Shown: piece by piece, positions 1 through 7,771 of the stretch | How positions within the stretch are numbered: position 1 is the first letter of the stretch | Layout of the letters: the number at the start of each line of letters is the position of its first letter | Source: Pseudomonas sp. SORT22 | GTDB lineage: Bacteria; Pseudomonadota; Gammaproteobacteria; Pseudomonadales; Pseudomonadaceae | Direction of reading: 5' to 3' | Assembly (NCBI RefSeq): GCF_018417635.1 | Contig: NZ_CP071007.1 | Coordinates: 372,001-436,000, forward strand | DNA length: 64,000 bases | Made by a program: the position numbers and the translations under genes | The notes under the pieces: model-generated | The model's database searches: none | Seen by the model: the letters and a program-made list of their open reading frames with translations, nothing else | Told to the model about the DNA's origin: nothing

Positions 1-14
1 GAGGGGGGCAATCG

Positions 15-155
15 ATGAATCGCAAACCGGATTTGCTCTGGATTCTGGTGTTTCTGTTCGGTTTGGGTGTTGTCACTACCGGTTATGCGCAAAGCCTTTG
101 GGAACGCAAACTCGACGCCCCTTACGAAATGCCGGTCAATCCGCAACAGCGTTGA
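15..155 (+). CDS. Small single-pass membrane protein, 46 aa, unknown function
   Basis: This short open frame runs ATG to TGA with a strong purine-rich ribosome site (GAGGGGGG) 5-12 bases upstream. The peptide starts MNRKPDLLWI and has one hydrophobic segment at about residues 7-25, ending near YAQ, then a polar tail of about 20 residues with the motif WERKLDAPYEMP. This fits either an inner-membrane anchor with a periplasmic tail or a very short secreted peptide. Its 3' end overlaps the convergent 3' end of ygfA by 20 bases. I do not recognise a family. The strong ribosome site and the clean membrane segment argue that it is real, and it may be the last gene of an operon entering from the left edge. 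Confidence 0.6.
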   Translation: MNRKPDLLWILVFLFGLGVVTTGYAQSLWERKLDAPYEMPVNPQQR

Positions 156-756
156 TAGCCAGGTACCAGCCACGGTCCGAGACCGTCCCCTGCAGCGGCA
201 CATCCCAGCTGGCTTGCGCCAGTCGTTCGACCTTCTGGCATTCATGCGCCAGGCCCAGCAGCAAGGGTTTTTTCCAGGCCTTGCGGCGGGCCTGATAGGC
301 CAGGCTGCGGTCATAGAAACCGCCGCCCATGCCCAGCCGGCCACCCACTTCATCAAAACCCACCAGCGGTAGCAGGATCAGGTCCAGCGCCCAGATCGGT
401 CGTTGCCGGGCCAGGCTGATGTGCGGCTCGGGGATGCGAAAGCGGTTGCGCCGCAGCTTCTCGCCGGCTTCGATGCGCTGGAACACCATCTTGGTTTTTG
501 GCCAGGCGTGCAGTACCGGCAGGTAGGTGCGTTTGCCACGGCGCTGGGCTTCACGCATCAGCAGGCGCGGGTCGATCTCGCAATCATTGGGCAGGTACAG
601 GGCGATGTGCCGGGCCCGGCGAAACAACGGATGCTGCGCCAGCTGACGGTACAGGCCACGGGCTGCCTGGCGTTGTTCGGCCGGCGTCAGGGCACGGCGG
701 GCATCGCGAAGCAGGCGGCGAAGTTGGGGGCGGGTCAGCGGCGCGGTGTCGGTCAT
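136..756 (-). CDS. ygfA: 5-formyltetrahydrofolate cyclo-ligase
   Basis: The enzyme converts 5-formyl-THF to 5,10-methenyl-THF with ATP, in cytosolic folate recycling. The 206-residue product has the family signature GRLGMGGGFYDR at about residues 147-158, followed by the typical GLAHECQKVERL strand and a C-terminal DRGW. The start is placed at the ATG giving MTDTAPLTRPQL; a longer frame upstream adds ten residues that look non-native. It lies downstream of the 6S RNA on the same strand, the classical ssrS-ygfA arrangement, so it is probably co-transcribed with that RNA. Its 3' end overlaps a convergent small ORF. Confidence 0.93.
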   Translation of the reverse strand: MTDTAPLTRPQLRRLLRDARRALTPAEQRQAARGLYRQLAQHPLFRRARHIALYLPNDCEIDPRLLMREAQRRGKRTYLPVLHAWPKTKMVFQRIEAGEKLRRNRFRIPEPHISLARQRPIWALDLILLPLVGFDEVGGRLGMGGGFYDRSLAYQARRKAWKKPLLLGLAHECQKVERLAQASWDVPLQGTVSDRGWYLAINAVAD

Positions 757-805
757 GGCACGGGCGGTCCCAGAGAGGGCTGCCACCCGCCGGGTGACAG
801 CTCGA

Positions 806-829
806 TTGCCCGCGCAGAAGGGCGGGCAA
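806..829 (-). terminator. GC-rich stem-loop between 6S RNA and ygfA
   Basis: An 8-bp perfect stem (TTGCCCGC / GCGGGCAA) with an 8-base loop lies just 3' of the 6S RNA on the minus strand. There is no T-run after it, so it is more likely a processing or pausing hairpin that separates mature 6S RNA from the ygfA message than a full terminator. Confidence 0.4.
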
Positions 830-837
830 AGAATTCA

Positions 838-1014
838 GGCTCCCCGACGAACCGCTGTCGGTGTAGCCCTTGAACCCGAAAGTTCAAGGTGGAGATTGCA
901 GGAGGCGTTAAGGCTTTCCGTCAAGCGGACATGCACACCGGCCCCACGTGCAACCCCCGTGGTTGTGCGTATCGGCTCAGGGACATGACCGACTGGCAAG
1001 CACTCCAGGGAGTG
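838..1014 (-). ncRNA. ssrS: 6S RNA (RNA polymerase-binding regulator)
   Basis: Read on the minus strand, the interval between zapA and ygfA matches pseudomonad 6S RNA as I remember it. Blocks include CCCTGAGCCGATA near the 5' side, GGGGCCGGTGTGCATGTCC in the middle, CTTGAACTTTCGGGTTCAAG as a strong hairpin, and GGCTACACCGACAGCGG then CGTCGGGGAGCC at the 3' end. 6S RNA mimics an open promoter and sequesters sigma70 holoenzyme in stationary phase. The position between zapA and ygfA is the conserved gammaproteobacterial one. Ends are estimated to within about 10 bases; the reading is very secure and the exact termini are not. Confidence 0.9.
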
Positions 1015-1032
1015 GCGCCAGTATACCGATAC

Positions 1033-1350
1033 TCAACCCTTATTTGAATCTTGATCGTCGGCCAGTGCGCTATCGACGCGTTCAAGCAGGTCGCGCACCT
1101 GTTCACGGTTGACGCCAGTGCCGGTCGCTTGCGGGCGTTCCTGGTTGTGCAGCAGGTCGTGGGTAATGTTCAGCGCAGCCATCACGGCGATGCGGTCGGC
1201 ACCGATGACTTTGCCGCTGCTGCGGATTTCGCGCATCTTGCCATCCAGGTAGCGCGCGGCGCTGACCAGGTTGCTGCGTTCTTCCGGCGGACAGATGATC
1301 GAATATTCTTTGTCGAGAATCTGAACAGTGACGCTATTGCTTGAGCTCAT
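1033..1350 (-). CDS. zapA: Cell division protein ZapA
   Basis: ZapA binds FtsZ and bundles its filaments at the Z-ring. The 105-residue product begins MSSSNSVTVQILDKEYSIICPPEE, the beta-strand head of the family, then has the alpha region AARYLDGKMREIRSSGKVIGADRIAVMAALNI and a C-terminal coiled-coil helix (REQVRDLLERVDSAL). Length is normal. Its ATG overlaps the stop of the upstream coiled-coil gene by four bases, so the two are translationally coupled. The 6S RNA follows downstream on the same strand. Confidence 0.93.
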   Translation of the reverse strand: MSSSNSVTVQILDKEYSIICPPEERSNLVSAARYLDGKMREIRSSGKVIGADRIAVMAALNITHDLLHNQERPQATGTGVNREQVRDLLERVDSALADDQDSNKG

Positions 1351-1556
1351 GAGTCTTGCTCCAGGGCCTTGAGTCGCAAAATCATCGATTCGACCTTACG
1401 CCGGGCGATTTCATTTTTTTCGATGAGGTGGGCGCGCTCTTCGCGCCAGGATTTTTCCTGAGCTAATAAGAGTGCGTTTTGCCGTTTTAGTTGCTCGACC
1501 CGCTCAATCAGCAGTTCGAATCGGCCCATCAGCGCTTGCAGATCGTTCTCTTGCAT
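1347..1556 (-). CDS. TIGR02449-type ZapB-like coiled-coil protein
   Basis: This is a 69-residue protein that is almost entirely predicted coiled coil (LMGRFELLIERVEQLKRQNALLLAQEKSW, then KNEIARRKVESMILRLKALEQDS). Small proteins of this kind upstream of zapA in Pseudomonas belong to the TIGR02449 family and resemble ZapB in size and heptad pattern. It overlaps zapA by four bases (ATGA), which suggests a shared role in divisome assembly, though that role is inferred from context. It diverges from yecA across a 150-base promoter region. Confidence 0.82.
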   Translation of the reverse strand: MQENDLQALMGRFELLIERVEQLKRQNALLLAQEKSWREERAHLIEKNEIARRKVESMILRLKALEQDS

Positions 1557-1708
1557 TGGTTGCCACTCGATTCGGTCGTGCGGGTGGTTGCCCGGTTTAT
1601 GCCCTGGCCGGCCCGGAGTTGGCCGCGTCGATGGTCTTGGCGCGCCTGCCGGTGCTAGGATACAAGGTCTTCATTCTAGTCATTGCGCCGTCTGGCGCCT
1701 AGTTGCCC

Positions 1709-2263
1709 ATGCCCAATATCAATTCGCCGTACACCGCCTTCGCCACCTTGCTCAGCAGCAACGGGCATCCTGTTTCCCCTGCCGAACTGCACGGGCTGTT
1801 GCTCGGGCGCAGCTGCGCCGGTGCCGGCTTCGATGCCGATGCATGGTTGGCCGATGCTGCGCAACTGCTGGAAAGCGAACCGGCAGACAACGTTCGTAAC
1901 GCCTTGATCGGCCTGCAAGAAATGGTCAAGGGCGAACTGACCAGCGACGATATCACCGTGGTGCTGTTGCTGCCGGGTGATGATGAGCCGCTGACCGAGC
2001 GTGCCACCGCCCTGGGTCAATGGTGCCAGGGCTTCATTGCCGGTTTCGGTTTGAATGCCGGTGGCAAGGATCTGAGCACCGACGCCAAGGAAGTGCTGCA
2101 GGATCTGGTCGCAATCTCTCAGGTCCAGGAAGCCCTGGAAGAGTCCGAAGACGGCGAAAGCGATTACATGGAAGTCATGGAATACCTGCGCGTCGCCCCG
2201 CTGCTGCTCTACACCGAGCTGAAGCAGCCGGTCGCACCTGCGGCCAAACCTTCGCTGCACTGA
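1709..2263 (+). CDS. YecA/YgfB family (UPF0149) protein
   Basis: The 184-residue protein belongs to the UPF0149 family. It shows the N-terminal block [29 protein letters not shown] and the central [13 protein letters not shown] motif with acidic surroundings. The family is almost always just upstream of pepP and ubiH in gammaproteobacteria, as here; its biochemical role is not firmly established. The ATG at 1709 is chosen, but an in-frame TTG six bases upstream is possible, and neither has a clear ribosome site. The pepP start lies 23 bases downstream. Confidence 0.85.
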   Translation: MPNINSPYTAFATLLSSNGHPVSPAELHGLLLGRSCAGAGFDADAWLADAAQLLESEPADNVRNALIGLQEMVKGELTSDDITVVLLLPGDDEPLTERATALGQWCQGFIAGFGLNAGGKDLSTDAKEVLQDLVAISQVQEALEESEDGESDYMEVMEYLRVAPLLLYTELKQPVAPAAKPSLH

Positions 2264-2286
2264 TCAACCACGGACTGCCACTGCCC

Positions 2287-3621
2287 ATGAGCCACATCCC
2301 CAAGTCGGAATACGCCCGTCGACGCAAGGCGCTGATGGCGCAGATGGAACCCAACAGCATCGCCATCCTGCCCGCCGCCGCGGTTGCCATCCGCAACCGC
2401 GACGTCGAGCACGTGTACCGCCAGGACAGCGACTTCCAGTACCTCAGCGGCTTCCCCGAGCCCGAGGCGGTGATCGCCCTGATCCCCGGCCGCGAGCACG
2501 GCGAGTACGTATTGTTCTGCCGCGAGCGCAATCCCGAGCGCGAGCTCTGGGACGGCCTGCGCGCTGGCCAGGAAGGGGCGATCCGCGATTTTGGCGCCGA
2601 TGATGCTTTCCCCATCACCGATATCGACGACATCCTCCCCGGCCTGATCGAAGGTCGCGACCGGGTGTATTCGGCCATGGGCAGCAACGCCGAGTTCGAC
2701 CGCCACTTGATGGAGTGGATCAACGTCATCCGCTCCAAAGCGCGGCTGGGTGCGCAACCGCCGAACGAATTCGTTGCCCTGGATCATCTGCTGCACGACA
2801 TGCGCCTGTATAAATCGGCGGCGGAAGTGAAAGTGATGCGCGAGGCCGCGGCGATTTCCGCCCGTGCCCACGTGCGGGCCATGCAGGCCTGCCGCGCCGG
2901 TCTGCGCGAATACAGCCTGGAAGCCGAGCTCGACTACGAGTTCCGCAAGGGCGGGGCGAAGATGCCGGCCTACGGCTCGATCGTCGCCGCCGGGCGCAAC
3001 AGCTGCATCCTGCATTACCAGGAGAACGACGCGCTGCTCAAGGACGGCGACCTGGTGCTGATCGACGCCGGTTGCGAGATTGACTGCTACGCCAGCGACA
3101 TCACCCGCACTTTCCCGGTCAGCGGGCGTTTTTCGCCGGAGCAGAAGGCCATCTACGAGCTGGTGCTCAAGGCCCAGGAAGCGGCCTTTGCGGTCATCGC
3201 CCCGGGCAAGCACTGGAATCACGCCCATGAGGCCACGGTGCAAGTGATTACCGAAGGCCTGGTGGAACTGGGCCTGCTCAAGGGCCAGGTGCACGAACTG
3301 ATTGAAAGCGAAGCCTATCGGGCTTTCTACATGCACCGCGCCGGGCACTGGCTGGGCATGGATGTGCATGATGTCGGCGAGTACAAGGTCGGCGGCCAGT
3401 GGCGAGTGCTCGAGCCGGGCATGGCCCTGACTGTTGAACCTGGCATTTACATTGGTGCCGATAACCAGAGTGTCGCGAAAAAATGGCGTGGCATCGGTGT
3501 GCGAATCGAGGATGACGTAGTGGTAACCAAGCAGGGCTGTGAAATCCTGACCTCCGGCGTACCCAAGACGGTTGCCGAAATCGAAGCCTTGATGGCTGCT
3601 GCGCGCAGTGCCGCAGCATGA
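2287..3621 (+). CDS. pepP: Xaa-Pro aminopeptidase
   Basis: Aminopeptidase P is a cytosolic dimanganese enzyme that removes N-terminal residues preceding proline. The 444-residue product has the creatinase-like N-domain (PNSIAILPAAAVAIRNRDVEHVYRQDSDFQYLSGF is split around residues 20-60) and the pita-bread catalytic domain. Metal-ligand motifs are visible in order: LIDAGCEIDCYASDITRTFP, HRAGHWLGMDVHDVG, LTVEPGIYIG and IRIEDD-like VRIEDDVVV. The start giving MSHIPKSEYARRRKALM fits the family length; an open frame upstream into yecA is only a shadow. The stop overlaps the ubiH ATG (ATGA), so translation is coupled. Confidence 0.95.
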   Translation: MSHIPKSEYARRRKALMAQMEPNSIAILPAAAVAIRNRDVEHVYRQDSDFQYLSGFPEPEAVIALIPGREHGEYVLFCRERNPERELWDGLRAGQEGAIRDFGADDAFPITDIDDILPGLIEGRDRVYSAMGSNAEFDRHLMEWINVIRSKARLGAQPPNEFVALDHLLHDMRLYKSAAEVKVMREAAAISARAHVRAMQACRAGLREYSLEAELDYEFRKGGAKMPAYGSIVAAGRNSCILHYQENDALLKDGDLVLIDAGCEIDCYASDITRTFPVSGRFSPEQKAIYELVLKAQEAAFAVIAPGKHWNHAHEATVQVITEGLVELGLLKGQVHELIESEAYRAFYMHRAGHWLGMDVHDVGEYKVGGQWRVLEPGMALTVEPGIYIGADNQSVAKKWRGIGVRIEDDVVVTKQGCEILTSGVPKTVAEIEALMAAARSAAA

Positions 3622-4811
3622 GCCGGGTCAACCTTGCGATCATTGGCGGCGGCCTGGTCGGCGCCAGCCTGGCCCTGGCCCTGCAAGCCGGCGCCAAGGC
3701 GCGTGGCTGGAAGATCCTGCTGATCGAACCGTTCGCCCCGGGTGACAGTTTCCAGCCGAGCTATGACGCCCGCTCTTCGGCGTTGTCTTTCGGTACCCGG
3801 CAAATCTACGAGCGTCTTGGCCTGTGGCAACAGATCAGCCGCCGCGCCGAGCCGATCCGTCAGATCCAGGTCTCCGACCGTGGCCGTTTTGGCGCCACCC
3901 GCCTGGACGCCCTGGAAGAAGGGGTACCGGCGCTCGGCTACGTGGTCGAGAACGCCTGGCTTGGCCAGTGCCTGTGGCAGGGCCTGGACGCTGAGGTGGT
4001 GAGCTGGCGCTGCCCGGCGGAGGTCACCGCCCTGCAGCCGCTGGAAGACGGTTACCGGCTGTCGCTCAACGACGACACCACGCTTGAATGCGACCTGGCG
4101 GTACTGGCCGATGGCGGCCGCTCCGGCCTGCGCGAGCAATTGGGTATTCATGTCAGCCAGCGGCCGTACAACCAGAGCGCCCTGATCGCCAATATCACCC
4201 CGAGCGAAGCCCACTGCGGCCAGGCTTTCGAGCGCTTTACCGACGAAGGGCCGATGGCCTTGCTGCCATTGCCGGAGAACCGCTGCGCGCTGGTCTGGAC
4301 CCGCGCCGGTATGGACGCCAAGCGCCTGGCCGAGCTGGACGAACGCAGCTTCCTCAGCGAGCTGCAGGACGTGTTTGGCTACCGCCTCGGTGCGCTGCGC
4401 CAGGTCGGCGCCCGGCACTTGTATCCGTTGTCGCTGGTCGAGGCCCAGGAGCAGGTGCGCCCGCATCTGGTAGTCCTTGGCAACGCTGCGCACAGCCTGC
4501 ACCCGATTGCCGGGCAGGGCTTCAACCTGTCACTGCGCGATGTGCAGTCGCTGGCCGACGGCTTGCTGGCCAGCCCTGGAGTGCCGGGTGATTTCGCCAC
4601 CCTGCAGGCCTACCGTGAGCGTCAGCGCCTGGACCAGGACCTGACCGTGGGCTTCTCCGACCGCGTCACCCGATTGTTCGGCAGCGCCCAACCCTTGGTC
4701 GCTACCGGCCGCAACCTGGGCCTGCTCGGCCTCGACCTGCTGCCTCCGGCCAAGCGCTGGTTCGCCCGCCAGGCCATGGGCCTGGGAACTCGCCCGGATC
4801 CACGGAGCTGA
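3618..4811 (+). CDS. ubiH: 2-octaprenyl-6-methoxyphenol hydroxylase (FAD)
   Basis: UbiH is a flavin monooxygenase that hydroxylates the aromatic ring in ubiquinone biosynthesis. The 397-residue protein opens with the dinucleotide-binding fold AIIGGGLVGASLALAL (residues about 7-22). It has a DG-type motif (LAVLADGGRSGLR) and the second FAD motif GNAAHSLHPIAGQGFNLSLRD; GNAA in place of GDAA is usual in UbiH. It overlaps pepP by four bases and is separated by only two bases from the hotdog protein gene. ubiI, a second member of the same monooxygenase family, lies two genes downstream. Confidence 0.93.
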   Translation: MSRVNLAIIGGGLVGASLALALQAGAKARGWKILLIEPFAPGDSFQPSYDARSSALSFGTRQIYERLGLWQQISRRAEPIRQIQVSDRGRFGATRLDALEEGVPALGYVVENAWLGQCLWQGLDAEVVSWRCPAEVTALQPLEDGYRLSLNDDTTLECDLAVLADGGRSGLREQLGIHVSQRPYNQSALIANITPSEAHCGQAFERFTDEGPMALLPLPENRCALVWTRAGMDAKRLAELDERSFLSELQDVFGYRLGALRQVGARHLYPLSLVEAQEQVRPHLVVLGNAAHSLHPIAGQGFNLSLRDVQSLADGLLASPGVPGDFATLQAYRERQRLDQDLTVGFSDRVTRLFGSAQPLVATGRNLGLLGLDLLPPAKRWFARQAMGLGTRPDPRS

Positions 4812-4813
4812 GC

Positions 4814-5296
4814 ATGAGCGACCCGCGCAAACTGGCCCGGCGCGCGCGCAGGCTGCGCTGGCTGCTGAATATCTACCCGCCGTACCTGGGCGCGGGCATT
4901 CGCGTGCTCAGCGTCAGCCCCGACCTGCGCCACATCCGCGTGCGCATGGGCCTGCGCTGGTTCAACCGCAACTATGTCGGCACCCAGTTCGGCGGCAGCC
5001 TGTACTCGATGGTCGACCCGTTCTACATGCTGATGCTGATGGAGCTGCTCGGGCGTGAGTACATCGTCTGGGACAAGGCCGCCAGCATCGATTTCGTGTC
5101 GCCGGGCAAGGGCCCGGTGTTCGCCGACCTGCGCATCGACGATGCCCTGCTCGACGACATCCGCCAGCACACCGCCGGCGGCAAAAAGTACCTGCCACGA
5201 CTTCAGGTCGATATCCGCGACGCCGCCGGTGAACTGGTGGCGCGGGTCGACAAAACCCTTTACGTGCGGCTCAAGCCGCAAGCGAGACAGGCTTAA
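4814..5296 (+). CDS. DUF4442 hotdog-fold protein (thioesterase-like)
   Basis: The 160-residue protein is of the DUF4442 type, a single hotdog-fold domain related to PaaI-like acyl-CoA thioesterases. Visible blocks are LRWFNRNYVGTQFGGSLYSMVDPFYMLMLMELLG and IDFVSPGKGPVFADLRI, the latter being the usual substrate-site strand. It sits between ubiH and ubiI with two- and three-base gaps, so it is clearly in the same operon. The link to quinone metabolism is suggested by position only, and the substrate is unknown. Confidence 0.82.
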   Translation: MSDPRKLARRARRLRWLLNIYPPYLGAGIRVLSVSPDLRHIRVRMGLRWFNRNYVGTQFGGSLYSMVDPFYMLMLMELLGREYIVWDKAASIDFVSPGKGPVFADLRIDDALLDDIRQHTAGGKKYLPRLQVDIRDAAGELVARVDKTLYVRLKPQARQA

Positions 5297-5299
5297 GGC

Positions 5300-6523
5300 A
5301 TGGAAATGCGCGCAGATCTGTTGATTGTCGGTGCCGGTATGGTCGGCAGCGCCCTGGCCCTGGCGTTGCAGCACAGCGGCCTGGAAATTCTCTTGCTCGA
5401 CGGCAGCCCCTTGTCGATCAAACCCTTCGACCAGCAGTCGGCGTTCGAGCCGCGGGTCAGCGCCTTGTCGGCGGCCAGCCAGCGCATTCTCGAACGCCTG
5501 GGCGCCTGGCAGGGAGTCAGCGAGCGACGCCTGAGCCCCTACTCGGACATGCACGTGTGGGATGGCAGCGGCACCGGCCAGATCCACTTCTCGGCGGCCA
5601 GCGTGCACGCCGAAGTGCTTGGCCATATCGTCGAGAACCGGGTAGTGCAGGATGGCCTGCTGGAGCGTCTGCACGACAGCGAAATCGGCCTGCTGGCCAA
5701 TGCCCGCCTGGAGCAGATGCGCCGCTCCGGCGACGACTGGCTGCTGACCCTGGCCGACGGCCGTACCCTGCGTGCGCCGCTGGTGATTGCTGCCGACGGC
5801 GCCAACTCGGCGGTACGCCGCCTGACTGGCTGCGAGACCCGCGAGTGGGATTATCTGCACCACGCCATCGTCACCAGCGTGCGTTGTGCCCGGCCACATC
5901 AGGCGACCGCCTGGCAGCGCTTTACCGACGAGGGGCCGCTGGCGTTCCTGCCGTTGTTGCGCGATGGCCAGCAGGACTGGTGCTCGATCGTCTGGTCGAC
6001 CACGCCCGAGCAGGCTGAACACTTGATGGCCTTGAGCGACGAGGCGTTCTGCGCCGAGCTTGAGCGCGCCTTCGAAGGGCGCCTGGGCGGCGTCCTGCAG
6101 GCCGACCCACGGGTTTGCGTGCCGCTGCGCCAGCGTCACGCCAAGCGTTACGTGGCCGAAGGCCTGGCGCTGATCGGCGATGCCGCGCACACCATCCACC
6201 CGCTGGCCGGGCAGGGCGTCAACCTCGGTTTCCTCGATGCCGCGGTACTGGCCGAAGAGTTGCTGCATGCCTACGAGCGTGGCGAGCGCCTGGCTGATAT
6301 TCGCGTGCTGAGCCGTTTCGAGCGCCGACGCATGCCGCACAACCTGGCCTTGATGGCGGCGATGGAAGGCTTCGAGCGCTTGTTCCAGGCCGATCCACTG
6401 CCGTTGCGCTGGTTGCGCAACAGCGGCCTGAAATGGATCGAGCAATTGCCGGAAGCCAAGGCCCTGTTCGTGCGCCAGGCCTTGGGCTTGAGCGGTGACC
6501 TGCCGGAACTGGCGCGGGCCTGA
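5300..6523 (+). CDS. ubiI: UbiH/UbiF/VisC-family hydroxylase, UbiI type
   Basis: This is an FAD-dependent ring hydroxylase of the ubiquinone pathway, C5-hydroxylation by analogy with E. coli UbiI/VisC. In the 407 residues the FAD fold is LIVGAGMVGSALALAL near the N-terminus, the middle motif is LVIAADGANSAVRRL, and the C-terminal FAD motif is ALIGDAAHTIHPLAGQGVNLGFLD. It is the last gene of the yecA-pepP-ubiH-DUF4442-ubiI operon. Assignment as UbiI rather than UbiF rests on the position after ubiH and the DUF4442 gene. Similarity to UbiH in the same operon points to an old duplication. Confidence 0.9.
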   Translation: MEMRADLLIVGAGMVGSALALALQHSGLEILLLDGSPLSIKPFDQQSAFEPRVSALSAASQRILERLGAWQGVSERRLSPYSDMHVWDGSGTGQIHFSAASVHAEVLGHIVENRVVQDGLLERLHDSEIGLLANARLEQMRRSGDDWLLTLADGRTLRAPLVIAADGANSAVRRLTGCETREWDYLHHAIVTSVRCARPHQATAWQRFTDEGPLAFLPLLRDGQQDWCSIVWSTTPEQAEHLMALSDEAFCAELERAFEGRLGGVLQADPRVCVPLRQRHAKRYVAEGLALIGDAAHTIHPLAGQGVNLGFLDAAVLAEELLHAYERGERLADIRVLSRFERRRMPHNLALMAAMEGFERLFQADPLPLRWLRNSGLKWIEQLPEAKALFVRQALGLSGDLPELARA

Positions 6524-6572
6524 GGGCCCCGCAACATCTGGTAACTCCTCCCTTGTGAGTTCGGTTGAGAAG

Positions 6573-6597
6573 GCAAATGGGATTAACTACCATTTGC
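6573..6597. promoter_or_regulatory. 25-bp palindrome upstream of the iron-binding protein gene
   Basis: Perfect 8-bp arms (GCAAATGG / CCATTTGC) flank a 9-base spacer, ending 28 bases before the ATG of the iron-binding protein. The location and symmetry suggest an operator. It matches the 19-bp Fur consensus at only about 8 positions, so I do not call it a Fur box. Confidence 0.4.
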
Positions 6598-6625
6598 GCC
6601 TCTCATGAATTCCGAGGACTGCACC

Positions 6626-7627
6626 ATGTTGCCACGCAAGCACGTAATGGCCGCCCTGGCTCTGACCCTGTTCGGCACGGCCGCCCAGGCGGCGGACGAG
6701 GTGGTGGTGTATTCCTCGCGCATCGACGAGCTGATCAAACCGGTATTCGATGCCTACACCAAAGAAACCGGGGTGAAGATCAAGTTCATCACCGACAAGG
6801 AAGCGCCGCTGATGCAGCGGATCAAGGCCGAGGGCGAGAACGCCACCGCCGACCTGCTGCTCACCGTCGACGCCGGCAACCTCTGGCAGGCCGAGCAGAT
6901 GGGCATCCTGCAGCCGATCAAGTCGGACGTCATCGACAAGAACATCCCCGCCCAGTACCGCGCCTCGTCCCACGACTGGACCGGCCTGAGCCTGCGCGCA
7001 CGGACCATCGCCTACTCCACCGAGCGGGTCAAACCCGAAGAGCTGAGCACCTACGAGGCCCTGGCCGACAAAAACTGGGAAGGTCGCCTGTGCCTGCGTA
7101 CGGCGAAGAAGGTCTACAACCAGTCGCTGACCGCTACCCTGATCGAAACCCATGGCGAGCAAAAAACCGAAGAGATCATCAAGGGCTGGGTCAACAACCT
7201 GTCCACCGATGTGTTCTCCGACGACACCGCCTTGCTCCAGGCGATCAACGCCGGCCAGTGCGACGTCGGCATCGTCAACACCTACTACTACGGCCGCCTG
7301 CACAAGGAAAACCCCAAGCTGGCAGTCAAGCTGTTCTGGCCCAACCAGGCTGACCGTGGCGTGCACGTCAACCTCTCGGGTATCGGCCTGACCAAATATG
7401 CGCCGCACCCTGAGGCGGCGAAGAAGCTGGTCGAATGGATGACCGGTGCCGAGGCGCAGAAAATCTTCGCCGGCGTGAACCAGGAGTTCCCGGCCAACCC
7501 GGCCGTGGCGCCATCTGAAGAAGTGGCTGCCTGGGGCACCTTCAAGGCCGACAGCATTGCTGTGGAAGTGGCCGGCAAACGCCAGGCCGAAGCCATCCGC
7601 CTGATGGATCGGGCTGGCTGGAACTAA
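6626..7627 (+). CDS. fbpA: Fe(III) ABC transporter, periplasmic binding protein
   Basis: This is a periplasmic ferric-ion binding protein of the FbpA/FutA family. The 333-residue precursor has a signal peptide ([22 protein letters not shown], cleavage before ADE) and then [20 protein letters not shown], typical of the family. The iron-liganding tyrosines lie in VNTYYYGRL near residue 220, with the supporting strand [10 protein letters not shown] after it. The start MLPRKH is preferred because the upstream ATG at 6605 adds seven residues before the signal peptide. Its permease gene follows after a hairpin and a REP pair. No ATPase gene is present in the window. Confidence 0.9.
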   Translation: MLPRKHVMAALALTLFGTAAQAADEVVVYSSRIDELIKPVFDAYTKETGVKIKFITDKEAPLMQRIKAEGENATADLLLTVDAGNLWQAEQMGILQPIKSDVIDKNIPAQYRASSHDWTGLSLRARTIAYSTERVKPEELSTYEALADKNWEGRLCLRTAKKVYNQSLTATLIETHGEQKTEEIIKGWVNNLSTDVFSDDTALLQAINAGQCDVGIVNTYYYGRLHKENPKLAVKLFWPNQADRGVHVNLSGIGLTKYAPHPEAAKKLVEWMTGAEAQKIFAGVNQEFPANPAVAPSEEVAAWGTFKADSIAVEVAGKRQAEAIRLMDRAGWN

Positions 7628-7647
7628 GCGCCAGGCTTTATCCTTCC

Positions 7648-7665
7648 GGGGCCCTTATCGGCCCC
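7648..7665 (+). terminator. Stem-loop after fbpA
   Basis: A 6-bp GC stem (GGGGCC / GGCCCC) with a 6-base loop lies 20 bases after the fbpA stop, without a T-run. It probably stabilises the binding-protein message or reduces read-through into the permease gene; it is not a canonical terminator. Confidence 0.4.
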
Positions 7666-7740
7666 CTGTGGGAGCGGGCTTGCCCCGCGATTGCAATGTG
7701 ACTGACACAATGCAATCGCGGGGCAAGCCCGCTCCCACAG
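7666..7740. repeat. REP inverted pair (REPIN), CCCCGCGAT subfamily
   Basis: Two REP units face each other: CTGTGGGAGCGGGCTTGCC on the left and its complement on the right, extending to GCGATTGCA, around a short loop. It is intercistronic between fbpA and the permease and may limit read-through. Confidence 0.88.
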
Positions 7741-7771
7741 AGCCTGTGCTTCTACATAGAGATTTTTCCTT

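Noticed and set aside
4622..6445. 607-codon minus-strand frame across the ubi genes
   Set aside because: Shadow of the intact ubiH, DUF4442 and ubiI genes; no ribosome site and no domain.
6573..6597. Fur box upstream of fbpA
   Set aside because: Only about 8 of 19 positions fit the Fur consensus; kept as an unassigned palindrome.
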